A stretch of 64,000 bases of DNA from Neoechinorhynchus agilis (taxonomy: Eukaryota > Acanthocephala), in NCBI GenBank assembly GCA_051530055.1, contig CM121343.1, positions 1,364,001 through 1,428,000 of the forward strand. The letters are read 5' to 3'. A program made the translations under genes and the position numbers. Below, in pieces: positions 1 through 11,339 of the stretch. The notes under the pieces were generated by a model, which worked only from the letters and a program-made list of their open reading frames with translations, ran no database searches and was not told where the DNA came from. The stretch's first letter is position 1, and each line of letters begins with the position of its first letter.

Positions 1-2
1 TA

Positions 3-344
3 ATGAGTGATCTGTTGAAGAGAAATTCTATTCCAAAATACTTTCACTCTATCAGACGAATTCTAAAAAAACATTTCAAGTTTCAATTGGACCCCGCAGT
101 CATGTACAACGTATTATTAACATTTATTAGCGGATTGATTTGCTTTTTTGCACGAGGACGTCCCCCAGAACTTAGAATGTTCTTTTTTAATAAATGCAGA
201 AATAAATTACAAACGATTTGTCGACAATTTAATTTTAGCTCTACTCTCCTCTCAGCACTTTATAGAATTTTTCCAAGGTTTATTTTTTCCGCTCTAGTAG
301 TCCCCTTTCTAAATATATATTGGACTACAGTAACTTGTTTCTGA
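3..344 (+). mobile_element. degenerate ORF related to LINE fragment
   Basis: A 113-codon open frame begins with a stretch (MSDLLKRNSIP) that resembles the start of the LINE RT fragment at 9465-9659 (MSYLLKKNSIH), at both protein and DNA level. After that the two diverge and no RT motif is visible here, so this is probably the edge of a truncated LINE. It could also be chance reading through AT-rich DNA. Bases 345-800 show no gene. Confidence 0.25.
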
Positions 345-799
345 TTTCATGCTCACAGAATACCTCTTTTAGAGATTCCACACTTAGTAAGAAAAACAAT
401 TTTAGGGGGTGATATTTTTAATAATTTACTAGTCTGATTTTGCAAAATGACTGAAAAAGACAAAAATATATGTATGTTTGATTCTCAAAAGTAATTTTTA
501 GTAAAAGAAGGAGAGTATGGGTATTGAGGAGCTTAGAGATCGCTCAAACTCAGCTCCTACTATCCTTTAGTCTCCTATTTTTCGTTTGGAGCTCAATAGA
601 GTCGAACTCTCAAGCAATTAATTTTATCTGTATAACAGTACAACAGTATGCATGTGAAATAAATAAAAAAACGCAGACAAATAAGATGCCGATGAATAGC
701 CGAGTAAAGAATGCTGGTCTTGTTCCAATCTTTATGTTAGACCTCAAATGGCAAGTTTCGGCCTTGTGCAAGGAGGGGTCGTTGTTTGGCAAATTAAAA

Positions 800-1190
800 G
801 TGTTAACATTCAACCATCAGAAGGCATAACTTATAGTAAAGATGTTCATCATTTACTTTTTATAGCAAATTATAATAATTGATTTATTTGATAATTTCCG
901 ACATTGGTGTAGACCTTCTTCGGTCTATTGCTTGCAAGTTTTTTCAACTATGAATCGTCGACGAGGGTAAGATCCACGAGGCTGTATTTAACGCTGCTGC
1001 AATGTCTCATGGAGAAACAGCAAGAATTAATGGAGATGATGATAAAGCAAATTGTGATTTAAAAGAAAATGGAAACGCTGCGCAAGACAGCATGTTACTG
1101 GAAATATTTGCTGGGCCAAAATAGAAAGTGTTTCAAATGTAGAAGGATGGGACACTTGGCAGCCTTCGAGTATATAAACATTAAAGCTGC
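800..1190 (+). mobile_element. gag-like retroelement fragment
   Basis: A broken plus-strand frame reads through an ELMEMM-type helical segment into a zinc-knuckle-like stretch, CFKCRRMGHL, in which the final Cys of a CCHC knuckle is missing. Similar DNA (the words TTCAACCATCAGAAGG and ATGGAGAAACA..AAGAATTAATGGAGATGATGAT) recurs inverted at 21934-22143. This fits the gag end of an LTR retrotransposon, broken by stops. No protease or polymerase follows, so the assignment is by motif only. Confidence 0.4.
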
Positions 1191-1269
1191 TCGAAATTGT
1201 AACACGTATTAATTTAGTTTCGCTGACTATTTTATTGATCAATATGGCACAACTCAGAGCAAAAGAAAC

Positions 1270-3050
1270 AATCCATTCCAACCAAAATATTCCTTTGTTT
1301 GCTAGATTTAAATTGCTCCCTCGCTCGCTCCATTCTGCGACTACATGGCCAACTGTGAATAACCAAAGACGATTTAAGAAACACTCGTTTGCAGAATTCG
1401 CATTCCTGACGCACATCCTTTGGGGTATCATTGCGGTCACTAAATCAATTTTGGTTAATAAAGGATTCTAATTTCAAATGGATGAAATTCCCCTACCTCA
1501 TTATGCAAGAAATTATTTCGACCAATCGAACTTTGTGATACCGTTCATGAGGATAGAAAATCTCATTTCCCGAAAATACAAGGAGACAGAAAAGAGGGCG
1601 CAAATAAATCGGTCAGACAAGCCGGAATTTTAAGACGAGATTGGCTGAACACACGCGGACCAAGATGCAGAGAAGGGCAGCAGCGTCGAATGTTGCGTTT
1701 AACAAGAACAACTAATGTACCCCTTGTTTGTGGAACTGATGATAAAACCGAAGAGGTACCAAACGTCCGTAATAAAATATTCTCTATCTGGTGAAGACCT
1801 AAATAACAAATTGAATCAATTACCGAGGTAGTTTATATCATTTTGAAAGAATTTTCTCTCTGTAGAAAAGATTTAATAATGATACTTCTTTTATAGATAA
1901 GTAAGAGATTGTCTTTATATATCAACGGCTAACTCGCGTGAAATAGTCCTAAATAACAGGATGTCCATGCCATTAACACTTTTTCGTAACCCTTTCATGG
2001 TTACTAGATTCCATGGTCATCATTAAGAGTCTTATGGTTATCACTAATATTGAAAAACGGCGGATTTGTTACTACTTTATGGATATTTTGAATTAAATTG
2101 CTGGCTGAATGGCGTAATTTACAAAAACCTTCACTTACCTCTTTAACCCCTTGTGATCACTATTCCAACCAAAATTTCATCGACTGGAAATGGAAACTTA
2201 TGAATGTCAGAATTGATGAACTATTTGTACAAAGAACTTTTTAACTAAAAAATTCGCGCTCATACATTTTGTCGAATTCTTGATCTTTAGTGCAATCAAA
2301 AATAATAATATTTTATCCTTTACTTCGCCATTTGTTTATCTCTTAGCGCCTTTAAAAACGCATATTTTCAATATTAATCACAAATGCAATTCGATTGACT
2401 TTCTTGAAAAATCTATTGTTTCACAAAGAAAACCACTCAATTTTATACTAAATTATTTTCAGTTTATTCTAAGAGGTAAAACATAAATCCTTTATTTTAG
2501 TTTTTATGGTCCAAAAATCATTCATACTATTGATCTGACGGGTTTTGGATTTTTCTATAAACGATAAGATGAATTTTTGTGATTATTACTGGCAAAAGAA
2601 AATTTAACACCCATACATAATTGAAATTTACCAATTGATGCCTTATTTTAGCAGCTTGTCGAAGGTGCCAAAAATATACGGCATATCAACGGGCTGAAAT
2701 TTAAGACCGTCTGCTTGAAGGAGGTCATTTTGGAACATTTCATTCAAAATTTTTTTATTGAACCTGAGATCGCAAAATCCTTCTTTTGAATCCGAAAAGG
2801 CTCTCGACTTCGGTCTATAGTTTTGTATTCGATAATAGCACGACATCGAGGCTGCATAATCTCCCTCCATATGAGTTCCGATCGTTTGACATAATTAAGT
2901 TCCTTACAGCAAAATGCCCGTTGAATGCCAGGATGTCAAATATAAGGAATCGACGAATCTGTGTACCACCACGATATCTTCCACCATCTCTCCATCAAGC
3001 AAAATCTGACGAAAATGATCTGTAGTGCCACGGTTCGTCACAAACGTAAG
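1270..3050. repeat. composite repeat, copy A
   Basis: This stretch is colinear with 10990-13250 (copy B) at high identity. Copy A lacks about 490 bp present in B (about 11254-11745), so its C2HC-finger part runs directly into the PLE tail near 1540. In order it holds part of the minus-strand C2HC zinc-finger exon (1270-1440), a PLE end with the words CTGAT, GATAAAACC and AAACGTCC (1735-1805), about 800 bp of AT-rich spacer, and the minus-strand capping-enzyme fragment (listed separately). Both capping fragments carry breaks, so the unit is not a functional gene. Confidence 0.85.
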
Positions 3051-3353
3051 ATTGGTAACTTTGAAGATTGAATTGCGCCTGTCGATCATATAAATTTCGT
3101 TTTTCTCTCGAATGAAAAACAAGTACCGGGTTCCGTCGGCCTTCTAGCTTACTCGATAATTTAACTGCCGCAATGTTTCAATATTATTAACTGTCATTGA
3201 TACCGGCTGGCTACCGATGAATTCTCTTCCATGACTATCTGGAAAAAGTTCTGTAATGTTTTGCCGAACTTCGTCGATTTTACTTTCATCATTGTCGTAT
3301 TTCCCCATGCGAGCTATCCAGAATGGAAGGGTATGGGTTTGGTGTTGGTTCAA
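2643..3353 (-). pseudogene. mRNA capping enzyme (guanylyltransferase) fragment, copy A
   Basis: The minus strand encodes, in broken frames, the nucleotidyltransferase core of metazoan mRNA capping enzyme. In order: a GSQPVSM segment, then VS-stop-KADGTRY (motif I with the GMP-accepting Lys intact, but the usual Trp codon before it is TAG), IYMIDRRNSIFKV, LLDGEMV (motif III region), SREPF, and QADGLKFQPVDMPYIF ending at DKLLK. In intact enzymes this domain adds the GMP cap to nascent transcripts in the nucleus. No triphosphatase domain is recognisable upstream. The in-frame TAG, frame changes and abrupt ends make it a pseudogene, and the same segment is repeated at 12840-13250. Confidence 0.8.
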
Positions 3354-3720
3354 TGAGTCCCTTTTTGGTTTGAAAACTGACTGTTGCGTGCTGACTGCAA
3401 TCCGTTTTCTACATGTTCGTCATTTGCTTTCTGCTTCGATCCATAATTTGTTTTCGTTTCAGTACTCACTACCCCTTTCGTGAGATGATTTTGCGCTTCA
3501 GTACTGTGGATTCGAGTTATCAAATATTTCGCGAGGAAGTCTTATCTCATCAGTCAACTAAAAAGGTTTTGTCATATATTATTTGGTATTGTATGGCTCG
3601 GATAAGCGGGCCGCATGTCCGCTCGTACTCCCGGCGTTGTATGGCCTTTTCCATGGACTTTTTATAGGTCACTGACAAGTAGTTTTGAGCTAAAGTTTGC
3701 TTTGTTCTTTTTTATAATGT

Positions 3721-3956
3721 TGGATGCAGAGATTTGTAAGGCCTCAAGCTTGCATAGGTTCTCCCCAAGTGAATTGGGTTTGCTAAGCAAAGTATCAGAC
3801 TACTTTATGAAGAATATACGAGGTATCAATATTAGATGTGATGCAGAACTATTGATAAACACAAACCCAGATCTGACGAGCTCCGTAATTGCCTATGATA
3901 GCAAAGCTGGAAACCGGAGAACAAGGAAAGACTCCCAATCGGTCATTCTCCTGTAA
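3721..3956 (+). mobile_element. PLE N-terminal fragment
   Basis: The open frame contains FSPSELGLLSK..DYFMKNIR, also found with small changes at 25916-25970 (FSPSEMQLLSK..DYIMKNIR). The LS..E..LLSKG-like pattern is typical of the region just before the RT domain in Penelope-like polyproteins. This copy is uninterrupted after 'aatatacgaggt', where the 26-kb copy carries an inserted palindromic element, so it serves as the empty-site reference. The frame is closed by a stop at 3956. Confidence 0.45.
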
Positions 3957-4479
3957 AACTCCTTCAAAGACAAGTCCCACCTCCATGCCTCAACATCCGA
4001 CATCCAGACACCCCAGCAAAGATAGATGCTGGCAAGTGTATGGATCGTTCTTCTTAAATTAATAAAACGTGTTTATATATAAACGATCTCAATAATTATT
4101 ACGAGGCCCCTTAAGAAAGTGTCTGCAATAAGGATTTGCAAACCTAACAAAGGAGTATTTTAATGGCGGTGGATGTTGAAGATTATAACAACGCGGATTT
4201 GCGACTTGTGAGCTGAGATAAATTTAAGGGATGGTCAAAGACTCAACCCAAAACAGAGAGTCCAACTTTAACATTTCCCTTAGGTACCCATTGAACCCGC
4301 CTCCTATAGGCCAACAATTATACAATCCTGTATCTACTTCCGAAGATTAACAAACCCATCATTCAATAACTTCCAATTATACTCAGTTATATGTGCTTCG
4401 ATAACAGTTTATCAAAAAAGATTAATGCTTTGTTAGAATCAATCCTACAAATCTCCGGCTCGTACATTGCCCAACTTTT

Positions 4480-5003
4480 GTGATCGAGATCAGGAAACTT
4501 AACGTCGACCAATACAGGATGTTGAAGGCCGATGGTAACGCCAACTTCACTAATATGCAACAGTCAAAAACGATTGAACTATCGCCTGACTTACTTTCTA
4601 AACATTGCGATTTTGTTGATATGGTTTATTTAAAAAAGCGATCCATTTATTCAAAGTGTGAATGTTTCAACAACACTGAGAGCATCAAAATGCGAATTCG
4701 CGTTTTAAAGAATGGAATATCTGAGATCTTGAAAGACCGATTAAACAATGCACCACAGTGTTCTCTTCAAAAATGAGGTGAGCACAACTAGGGAATATTA
4801 TCAGGACAGTGGACCCTAAAAACCGATGGTTTATGACGGCAGACATAAAATCATTATTCACCAACATCCCACTCAAAGAAGCGACTAAACTAACCGCGAG
4901 TTTATTACACGAGAAATGCGAACCCCCTTCCTTAAGTATCGAGGATTGGGTGACACTTATCGATTGTATGTATGCAACGGTACTTTCCTACGTTGCACCG
5001 TAG
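4480..5003 (+). mobile_element. Penelope-like RT fragment
   Basis: Two consecutive frames continue a PLE polyprotein. The second contains ADIKSLFTNIPLKEATKL, the first catalytic-aspartate motif of Penelope RTs (D-x-K/V-SLFTN-x-PL). The first frame (ending LKDRLNNAPQCSLQK) precedes it, and its 3' DNA recurs near 13560-13610. A stop after SYVAP ends the reading and the YxDD part is absent, so the element is dead and truncated. Confidence 0.7.
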
Positions 5004-5084
5004 GTATTAGCCCGTCAGATAGAATTAGACTCCGCAAGGGACCTAAAGTACACGACAGCAGTCCTGTTATGCGGGCAATTCGCG

Positions 5085-5398
5085 TCTCTTAAAATCAGGT
5101 CATGAGAATGCTCTCAATTAGAGCCCTGAACAGCTCCGAACGGAGTTCATCCGGCAAAGACTCACTGTCAAAGAGTGGCTTAAGTTGCCCCATTGCTCTC
5201 CAAGCTTTAGCTCTCCGTCGGCTGACATCCGCACTCACCTCAGGAACGACAGCTCCCAGATAGACATACCGCTCTATCTGTTTTAATTGCTAAACGCCAT
5301 TCGGCCCTTCGCCAGAGACTGTATGCGCGACATGCGGAATCGTCAAGAATTCCGTCTTTTTCGAGTTGATGGTCAAAAGGGCAAGATCGTTGCTGTGT
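5085..5398 (-). mobile_element. LINE RT C-terminal fragment (RTE-like)
   Basis: The minus strand reads INSKKTEF...PHVAHTVSGEG, then IERYVYLGAVVPEVSADVSRR, KAWRAMGQLKPLF and FRALIESILM. This is the region downstream of the YADD box in RTE/CR1-like LINEs (K-T-E-x, YLG, D-x-x-RR-x-x-AW, F-R-A-L-x-E-S-x-L). A stop interrupts it. It stops where the dispersed repeat at 5398 begins, so one of the two was inserted into or truncated by the other. Confidence 0.6.
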
Positions 5399-6410
5399 CG
5401 TTTGGAAAAAAGCGCAATTCCTAGGTTTATGCTACGCTTACATGGGATCCTTCGATTTACATGGAACTCCGTTTTAAAATGTAAACTGATTGCTATTAAA
5501 TGAAAACTCTCTCTGAGTATACAAATTCTGACGTTTTACAATTTCTCTAAAACACAAACACAATAACGTTCAAGCAAAATAAAACATTCTCACAAAACAA
5601 AAACTTTTCTAGATTTTACAATTGTTTCATTTTCGCTAAAAAATCAGTCAGCAATTTTAATTCTGAATAAAGTCAGATTATTTCCGCATTTCAAAATATT
5701 ACCGCAGTTCCAAGGAAAAATTGATTTCCTTTTTACTTGAACCTGAATATCTCCTCACCTTGAAAAGTCGAAATGCTCGAATTCATTTCAATCACCCGAA
5801 AGAGCACATCGACGCCGTTCCAGAAAAGTGGTAAAGCGAAAATCGCACTCGATTCGACGTTGAGAAAAGAAGCCGTGTAAACACGAAAGAAACACGGTTT
5901 TCTTTTGAAGCGTCGATCGAATCGTTTTGCTTTCGTCAGTGAATTACCAACGTTTCGCGTAATATTTCGCTCGCAGTACTACGAGGCAATGTTGTTGGCG
6001 TGACAGCGACAGCCGAGAAAGGAGAGAAGCTCCAATTTTACAGACGGTGGTGATTACACGTTTTGTACTTTATTATGTTATGATTAAAAAATGTTTTCTT
6101 TTAAATTTATAAAACGTATTTCAGACTGAAAGCGTTGCTTACAATGTATAAGATTTTGTATACGATTGACCGGAAAGCAGAAAGTACCTAAAAATAAAAG
6201 TTTGGAAAAAGCCGAATTGTTGGACTGAAATAAGCCGCTAAATTTTATTTCACTAATGATTTTATGAAGTACTAAAGAACCGCAGTCGCAAAATAAAAAT
6301 TAAACGTTTTTGATTTTTTTGCTTACACTTCGCACTGAGATACTCATAGAAATTGGCTTTATTTGAGTAACTTTAGTTTGTTCTATACTCGGCGATGGAC
6401 GAACTTTTAA
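5398..6410. repeat. dispersed repeat D, copy 1
   Basis: From the word TTTGGAAAAAAGCGCAATTC onward this DNA matches 20627-21445 in the same orientation, including the segments around 'gggatccttcgatttacat', 'acgtttcgcgtaata' and 'ctcatagaaattggctttat'. A further piece (about 5965-6075) matches 39934-40045. No frame with recognisable domains was found. The AT-rich composition and repeated ends suggest a non-autonomous element or the 3' part of a retroelement. Confidence 0.7.
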
Positions 6411-6437
6411 AGATCTTACAGTCGCACATAAATCGAT

Positions 6438-6528
6438 TTATATCGATGTGTATCCTATTATCACACGGCTGTAAATTTTTGGGCACACAGCCCCAGCCGT
6501 GTGATAATATGCCACACATCGATATAAG
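6438..6528. repeat. imperfect hairpin, ~33-bp arms
   Basis: The left arm runs from TATATCGATGTG to ATTATCACACGGCTG. The right arm is its reverse complement with about three differences (CAGCCGTGTGATAAT... to ...CACATCGATATA), around a loop of about 20 nt. Neighbouring TCGATTTAT words lie on both sides. A small inverted-repeat transposon remnant is possible, but no flanking duplication is clear. Bases 6540-7570 hold no recognisable gene. Confidence 0.7.
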
Positions 6529-7578
6529 TTACCGGCCGGCCAATCTTCATAAAAAATAAATCGATTTCGAAAGTTTTGTCAATTTTGATTTGCTTGTGAG
6601 TGATCCAGAGCGGCGGTGTGAATGATCTAACGTGTTATACAAACATAATGTTGTCTTGGTTTATTGATTATACTTACTCAATTACGCCTAAAGTAGACTT
6701 ATATTTGTTGAAAATGTGTACTGGGCGCAAAATTACAATAGTGAACTCAAATGCAACATATGATTTAAATTACATTTTGTTAAAATGTAATTATGAAAGT
6801 CCCCATAAAATGCAATCAATGTAGCGACCTATTTCACAAATACATTTCGTCTCTTTGCAGGATAAAGGGCTGCCAGAAGAGAATCCATCGACATCTTAAA
6901 AATGTCTTAAAGTTTTTGCCTTCATTTCTGACATTTCCAGCATTTAATTCTGGTGTTCCGGTTGGAAAATAATAAATGTTTATTGGTTTTTCGCGATGGT
7001 GCACCAATTACTCTCTATCTCTGATATCCAATAGCATTTTCACCAACATAATCCAGTTCCAGATCCGGTATAAACATCATAAAAGACTTCCTTCATCTTT
7101 GATTTCCACGGAATTCACTGAAAAAAGAAAGGGAGGGTTCACGTAGTTATACGAAGAACGTTTCTATAGCTTATTACAACGTATCAAATGCTTTTACGCT
7201 ACCCTCTCACACTGTTCTTAAAATCTCGGAACTATTTTTTACAAGAGATTGGTCCGAGATTGTTGATCTCCGGAGATTCTCACGATGCTTTCTAACTCCA
7301 TCTCAACCTAGATTGAAATCTGTAATTGGCTTCTCTGGAGGCTTACAATCTTTTATCTTAAGAAAATGGAAAGCGAAACTTCTCATACAAGAAGAGAACG
7401 GTGATTTTGCCTATCAAGTTCTATCGATGATCAATCCCTCTTATTCACTCTTTCCTTCTCTAGGAATGCACTTGATCATTGCTAATTTTTATGTTGCACC
7501 TTCTAGGCCCGGACTTTGATTGAAGGTCCCGCCCGGAAATCAGAAAAAAGAGAATCGCAAATTATTTTGCGGAAATTC

Positions 7579-8496
7579 TCAATTCGCCATTATCGTCTTT
7601 GGAAGTGAGTCCTGCACGTCGTCGGCATATGCCATGTAGGAGGCGCGTATCTCAGGATACCTGCGACCTCTTTTCTTCAACAGAAGAAATCCATCTTCAT
7701 CATTCGGTAGTGCCCATCTCATTACCCAATCAAGCACCAAGATGAAGAGGAAAGGAGCCAATTTGTCGCCCTGCAGAACACCTGAAGTGGTGGAAAAGTT
7801 TTCTGTCAAACCGTCAGCTGTCTTTACGGCGGACCTTGTGTTATTATATAATGCCATAATGGATGTGACAACGATCGGCGCACTCCATACTCCATTAAGA
7901 TACCGCCAATCATCGTTCGATTTACCGAATCGAAAGCTCGACGGAAATCAACAAATACCAGCGTCACATTCGTTCGATAAATTCGTGCCTCCTCGAGGAT
8001 CCTCCTCAAATCCAATATGTGCTCTGTCGGGCCTCGACCTTTCCTGGAGCCGTTCTGTTCAATTCTTAGAAACGGTTCGAGGATCGGCTGAATTCGGCGT
8101 CTCAAAATACTGCTGAAAAGTTTTGCCGTGTTGGACATCAAGGATATACCTCTGTAGTCCTCCACCTTTGTCGACTAGCATATCTTGGGGATTATTGTTA
8201 AATGCACCGTTTGCCAGATTTGAGGTACTGAGCCACCATTTATTATGCTATTCATTATCGGTATGATCTTCCCGGCAATAGATTCAAACCTCAGTACCTC
8301 TGCAATTATCCCATCTGGACCTGATGCACGTCCCGCACGCATCATTTTCACCGCAGTTAATGGATTTGTGAATCTTCTTTATGAGGGGAAGGTCCCAGGC
8401 CGACTGCTTGTGATCATTTTCCGGAAGGTGCGGAATCTCTGTCCGGGATTGCCAAATCGATAAACCGTCCAAATAATGTTGCGAGTTTTGTCTCAT
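7579..8496 (-). mobile_element. LINE RT fragment (RTE-like), frameshifted
   Basis: Three minus-strand pieces lie in order. The first (8496-8284) ends NDACGTCIRSRWDNC, the linker before the RT. The second (8165-7824) has EDYRGISLMSN, FVDFRRAFDSVNR and YGVRRSLSHPLW. The third (7857-7579) has SGVLQGDKLAPFLF and the catalytic YADD within YMAYADDV. Pieces two and three overlap in different frames, so at least one frameshift has broken the enzyme, and a stop separates pieces one and two. Intact proteins of this kind reverse-transcribe their own RNA at the target site. Confidence 0.85.
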
Positions 8497-8734
8497 GTTG
8501 GAAAGGGCTTCTGCGTACGTTTTGCTGACTCGGTAAGAGGCGAGGAACGCTTACATGTTGTAAAGAATATCTTCATCTCGAAAAAAAGAAGCTAAAATCA
8601 CTGCCTCCCATATTTGAATTATTACAATACGAAACCATATAATCTCGGTCTTTTAACGAGAAATTGAACATAAATTAATGATGTCTTGGATTATTATCTT
8701 CGGGGGAAAAGATACTTTCTTTTAGTAGCTATAC

Positions 8735-9440
8735 AAACCCGGATGTAAATTCCTGGATTTATTGCCGATATTTCGTCGGATAATTCTGACATTATCAAGA
8801 CTTATCATCTAAAACACAAGCGCACAAGTGTTATCCTGAGGACTCGTCTGTGAAACGTGGATAAGACGATCATTCTGTACGATACAAAGGTGGGCAACCT
8901 CGCAGGCATCCTTAAAAATAAGCCAAAATATGAGCAACATGAAGTTGTATACGAGGGCCGCTGCAAAGATTGTCCAACCAAATATGCGGGACAGACGAAA
9001 CAAGGACTCAGCAAAAGGATCGCAAAACATAGATATGAGTGTAGGCGTTATGATGCTTCCTCAGCTATAGCCAATCACATGCTGAATTGCAAACATCAAA
9101 TTGATTTTGATGACGCGATTATCATAAGCGTACAACTAAATTTAAGAAAAATCGACTAATAATGGAAGCCATCGAAATAGGCTGCTCAGTTCAACCTATG
9201 GAAGGCAAAAAAGCGAGCATCAGTTTGAAATTACCGATGAGAAAACAATGGTGCTCTTCTCCGGAGGTTTTAGTGGACAAAATGTCCAGAAACAAGGGTT
9301 TCTCGATCATATCGTATGATAATAACTAGTCTGCAGAATAACACTTGTGTGCTTGTATTTTGGATGATAGGTCTTGATAATGTCGGAATTATCCGACGAA
9401 ATATCAGCGATAAATCTATGAATTTAGATCCGGGTGTGTA
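8735..9440. mobile_element. PLE fragment with ~97-bp inverted arms
   Basis: The segment 8740-8836 returns as its reverse complement at about 9335-9437 with roughly ten differences. The two arms flank a GIY-YIG endonuclease frame. Each arm carries a hammerhead-like core: on the plus strand at 9373-9405 TTGATAA, T, then a perfect GTCGG/CCGAC stem closed by AATTAT, followed by GAAATATC; on the minus strand at 8799-8767 the same with one stem mismatch. The first core bases differ from CUGANGA, so activity is doubtful. A related remnant lies at 43845-43905. Confidence 0.65.
8857..9159 (+). pseudogene. GIY-YIG endonuclease domain of a PLE
   Basis: About 100 codons contain GILKNKP, then VYEGRCKDCPTKYAGQTKQ and LSKRIAKHR...SSAIANH. 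The pattern x-Y-x-x-x-C-x-x-C-x-x-x-YxGQT with a downstream R-I-x-x-H and a final N-H is the GIY-YIG nuclease of Penelope-like elements, including the Cys pair specific to PLEs. In the family this domain nicks target DNA to prime reverse transcription. No RT domain is joined to it here, and its 5' end begins inside the left inverted arm, so it is a relic. Confidence 0.8.
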
Positions 9441-9464
9441 TAACCATCAGAAGAAAATAATTAA

Positions 9465-9659
9465 ATGAGTTATTTGTTGAAGAAAAATTCTATTCACGGA
9501 TTTATCCCTGGTAGGGGTGTTCATACCCTACTAGAAGATCTTAACACTACGAATAATGATTTTATTAATGTTAATAAATTTTTACTTCAGTTGGATCTCA
9601 ATAAGGCTTTCGACTGTGTTAACCGTAACGTCATTTATGAGGCTTTAAATTTTCCCTAA
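9465..9659 (+). mobile_element. LINE RT fragment
   Basis: The frame reads SIHGFIPGRGVHT...FLLQLDLNKAFDCVNRNVIYEAL, that is, the GF-x-x-GR motif followed by the first catalytic aspartate motif (D-L-N-K-A-F-D-x-V) of non-LTR reverse transcriptases. It stops after NFP, with no palm remainder. It is a different lineage from the RTE-like copies at 7.6, 23 and 27 kb. Confidence 0.65.
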
Positions 9660-9939
9660 ATCCCAATTGATCTAATCTTTAAAATTAATAAATTAATAGA
9701 ATCCAAATCTTTTTACTATGAGGTGGACCCTGATGGTACTTAACTGACTTTCCTCCTCTCACCGAATGCCTTGAAACTATTTTCATGAAACAATCAAAAC
9801 GCCTCTCAGCCCTACCACCACAATATCTTCAACATATCGCTCCTTTTTCACATGAGCACAACACTCGAAATCCTAATTCGTTTTACCCTCCTTCGACCTC
9901 GCACCACCCTATACTTGCGCTCCTTTTTCTGTGCTGCCG

Positions 9940-10160
9940 AATCTTCGGGAATATCATACCTTGAAATGAACCTGAGGAAATACCAACCTTACAAGCGCTT
10001 CTGCAAACAATAACCACCAATTCCCATCAGAACGGGCCTTCCAACCCAACTGGATATTGCCGCCTGCCCGGACTCGTAATCCGCTCCAAAATAATTTGTT
10101 CAATCAGAACTCGAGTGTTTATGAGGACCCAAAGGTACAAGGATCCTCTTCCTTGTGAAT
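9940..10160. repeat. dispersed repeat E, copy 1
   Basis: This DNA matches 24105-24370 in the same orientation, for example around TGAGGAAATACCAACCTTAC, CAAACAATAACCACCAATTC and TTATGAGGACC. The second copy has an extra run of CGGAT/CGGACAT-type words. No reading frame is convincing. It lies directly upstream of the GIY-YIG fragment at 10.2 kb. Confidence 0.75.
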
Positions 10161-10164
10161 CAAC

Positions 10165-10500
10165 TAATAAAACGTGTTATTATTATAACTACCTCGCTTC
10201 AAATCTTTTTATTTACAACAAACAGGGCGCATCCATTGCGGGTATTCTCAAGAGGAAAAACAAACAAGAGACCAAATCAGGGATCTACAATATTCCATGT
10301 GCGGAATGCTCAAGTGTATACATTGGACAAACTATGCAAGGGATCAAGAAACGGATCTCGCAGGATAAACAGGCTTGCAAGACTTTCGATAAATCCTCAG
10401 CAATTTCGAACCACCAGCAAACAATCCAACACAATGTGGAATTTGGAAAAGCGGCAAACTTACCCGCGAACCGGATCTAAGAAGAAAACTGATTCTTGAG
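10165..10500 (+). pseudogene. GIY-YIG endonuclease domain of a second PLE
   Basis: The frame contains FIYNKQGASIAGILKR and GIYNIPCAECSSVYIGQTMQ, then GIKKRIS...DKSSAISNH. This is the same GIY-YIG layout as at 8857-9159, with only modest identity, so a distinct PLE lineage. The catalytic Tyr, Arg and final His/Asn positions are recognisable. The frame is lost after ANLPANRI and no RT is attached. The preceding word AATAAAACGTGTTATTATTAT is also seen at 18256, downstream of the PPGF gene. Confidence 0.75.
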
Positions 10501-10826
10501 GCCATTCACATCTGAGGAAATCCGACGATGGAAGGCAAAAAATCAAACCAAAAACTGAAGCTGCTCGAAATTGTAACAAGATGCATTTAATTTATAATAC
10601 TTGAAGACCAGGAATCGCACTTATTACAAAAAAGTAGTTAACAAGCGGGGCACTCGCAATTCTGCTTCTTGAGAACAAATTTTTAGGATTTCTGGAAAAG
10701 CCTAAAACGACCTCTTTTACTAAGTATCGATGAAATCATGGAAGTGCTCGCGTTCCTTTGTCCAATTGTCACAAACAGACATTAAAATATGGTTTTATTT
10801 CCTGACTAACAATTAAAATCAAAAAT

Positions 10827-11155
10827 CTATTCGGTAGCGTTTTCGTTTTCTTCGTTCAACGGAACGCTCCTTTCAGAAGTCTTCTTCTCCAAAATAAATT
10901 TCATAAAATCCATTCTAGAACTTCTCCAATCTGGAGCGTCCAAGCGAACATTTGTTGGCCTTGCATCAAAATAACTTAAAACATCCTTTCCAGCCAAAAT
11001 ATTCCTTTGTTTGCTAGATTTAAATTGCTCCCTCGCTCGCTCCATTCTGCGACTACATGGCCAACTGTGAATAACCAAAGACGATTTAAGAAACACTCGT
11101 TTGCAGAATTCGCATTCCTGACGCACATCCTCTGGTGTATCATTGCGGTCACTAA
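10827..11155 (-). pseudogene. C2HC zinc-finger exon, likely captured host gene piece
   Basis: An uninterrupted minus-strand frame reads SDRNDTPEDVRQ, CEFCKRVFLKSSLVIHSWPC, then ERAREQFKSSKQR and a Lys/Glu-rich tail to a stop. The spacing C-x2-C-x12-H-x4-C with a following R-x-x-F-x-SS-x-QR resembles C2HC fingers of the ZC2HC1/FAM164 type. A plausible splice acceptor (gatttag) precedes SDRND, which suggests that a genomic exon with intron flank was copied. Partial copies lie at 1270-1440 (minus) and about 25150-25377 (plus). The family assignment is tentative. Confidence 0.5.
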
Positions 11156-11339
11156 ATCAATTTTGGTTAATAAAAGACTCTAATTTCAAATGGACGAAAT
11201 TATCCTACCTCATTATCCAAGAAATTATTTCGACCAATCGAACTTTGTGATACTTTCATTTGTGCTTCTCATTGCTCAGCAACCAGTCCGCAATCGCAAA
11301 CTTCTTTGAGACTTTCAATCGTTATTTTTGAACTAGGCC

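Noticed and set aside
1027-1440. 137-codon minus-strand frame
   Set aside because: It overlaps the C2HC-finger exon in another frame, and its residues do not resemble any family; it is a shadow.
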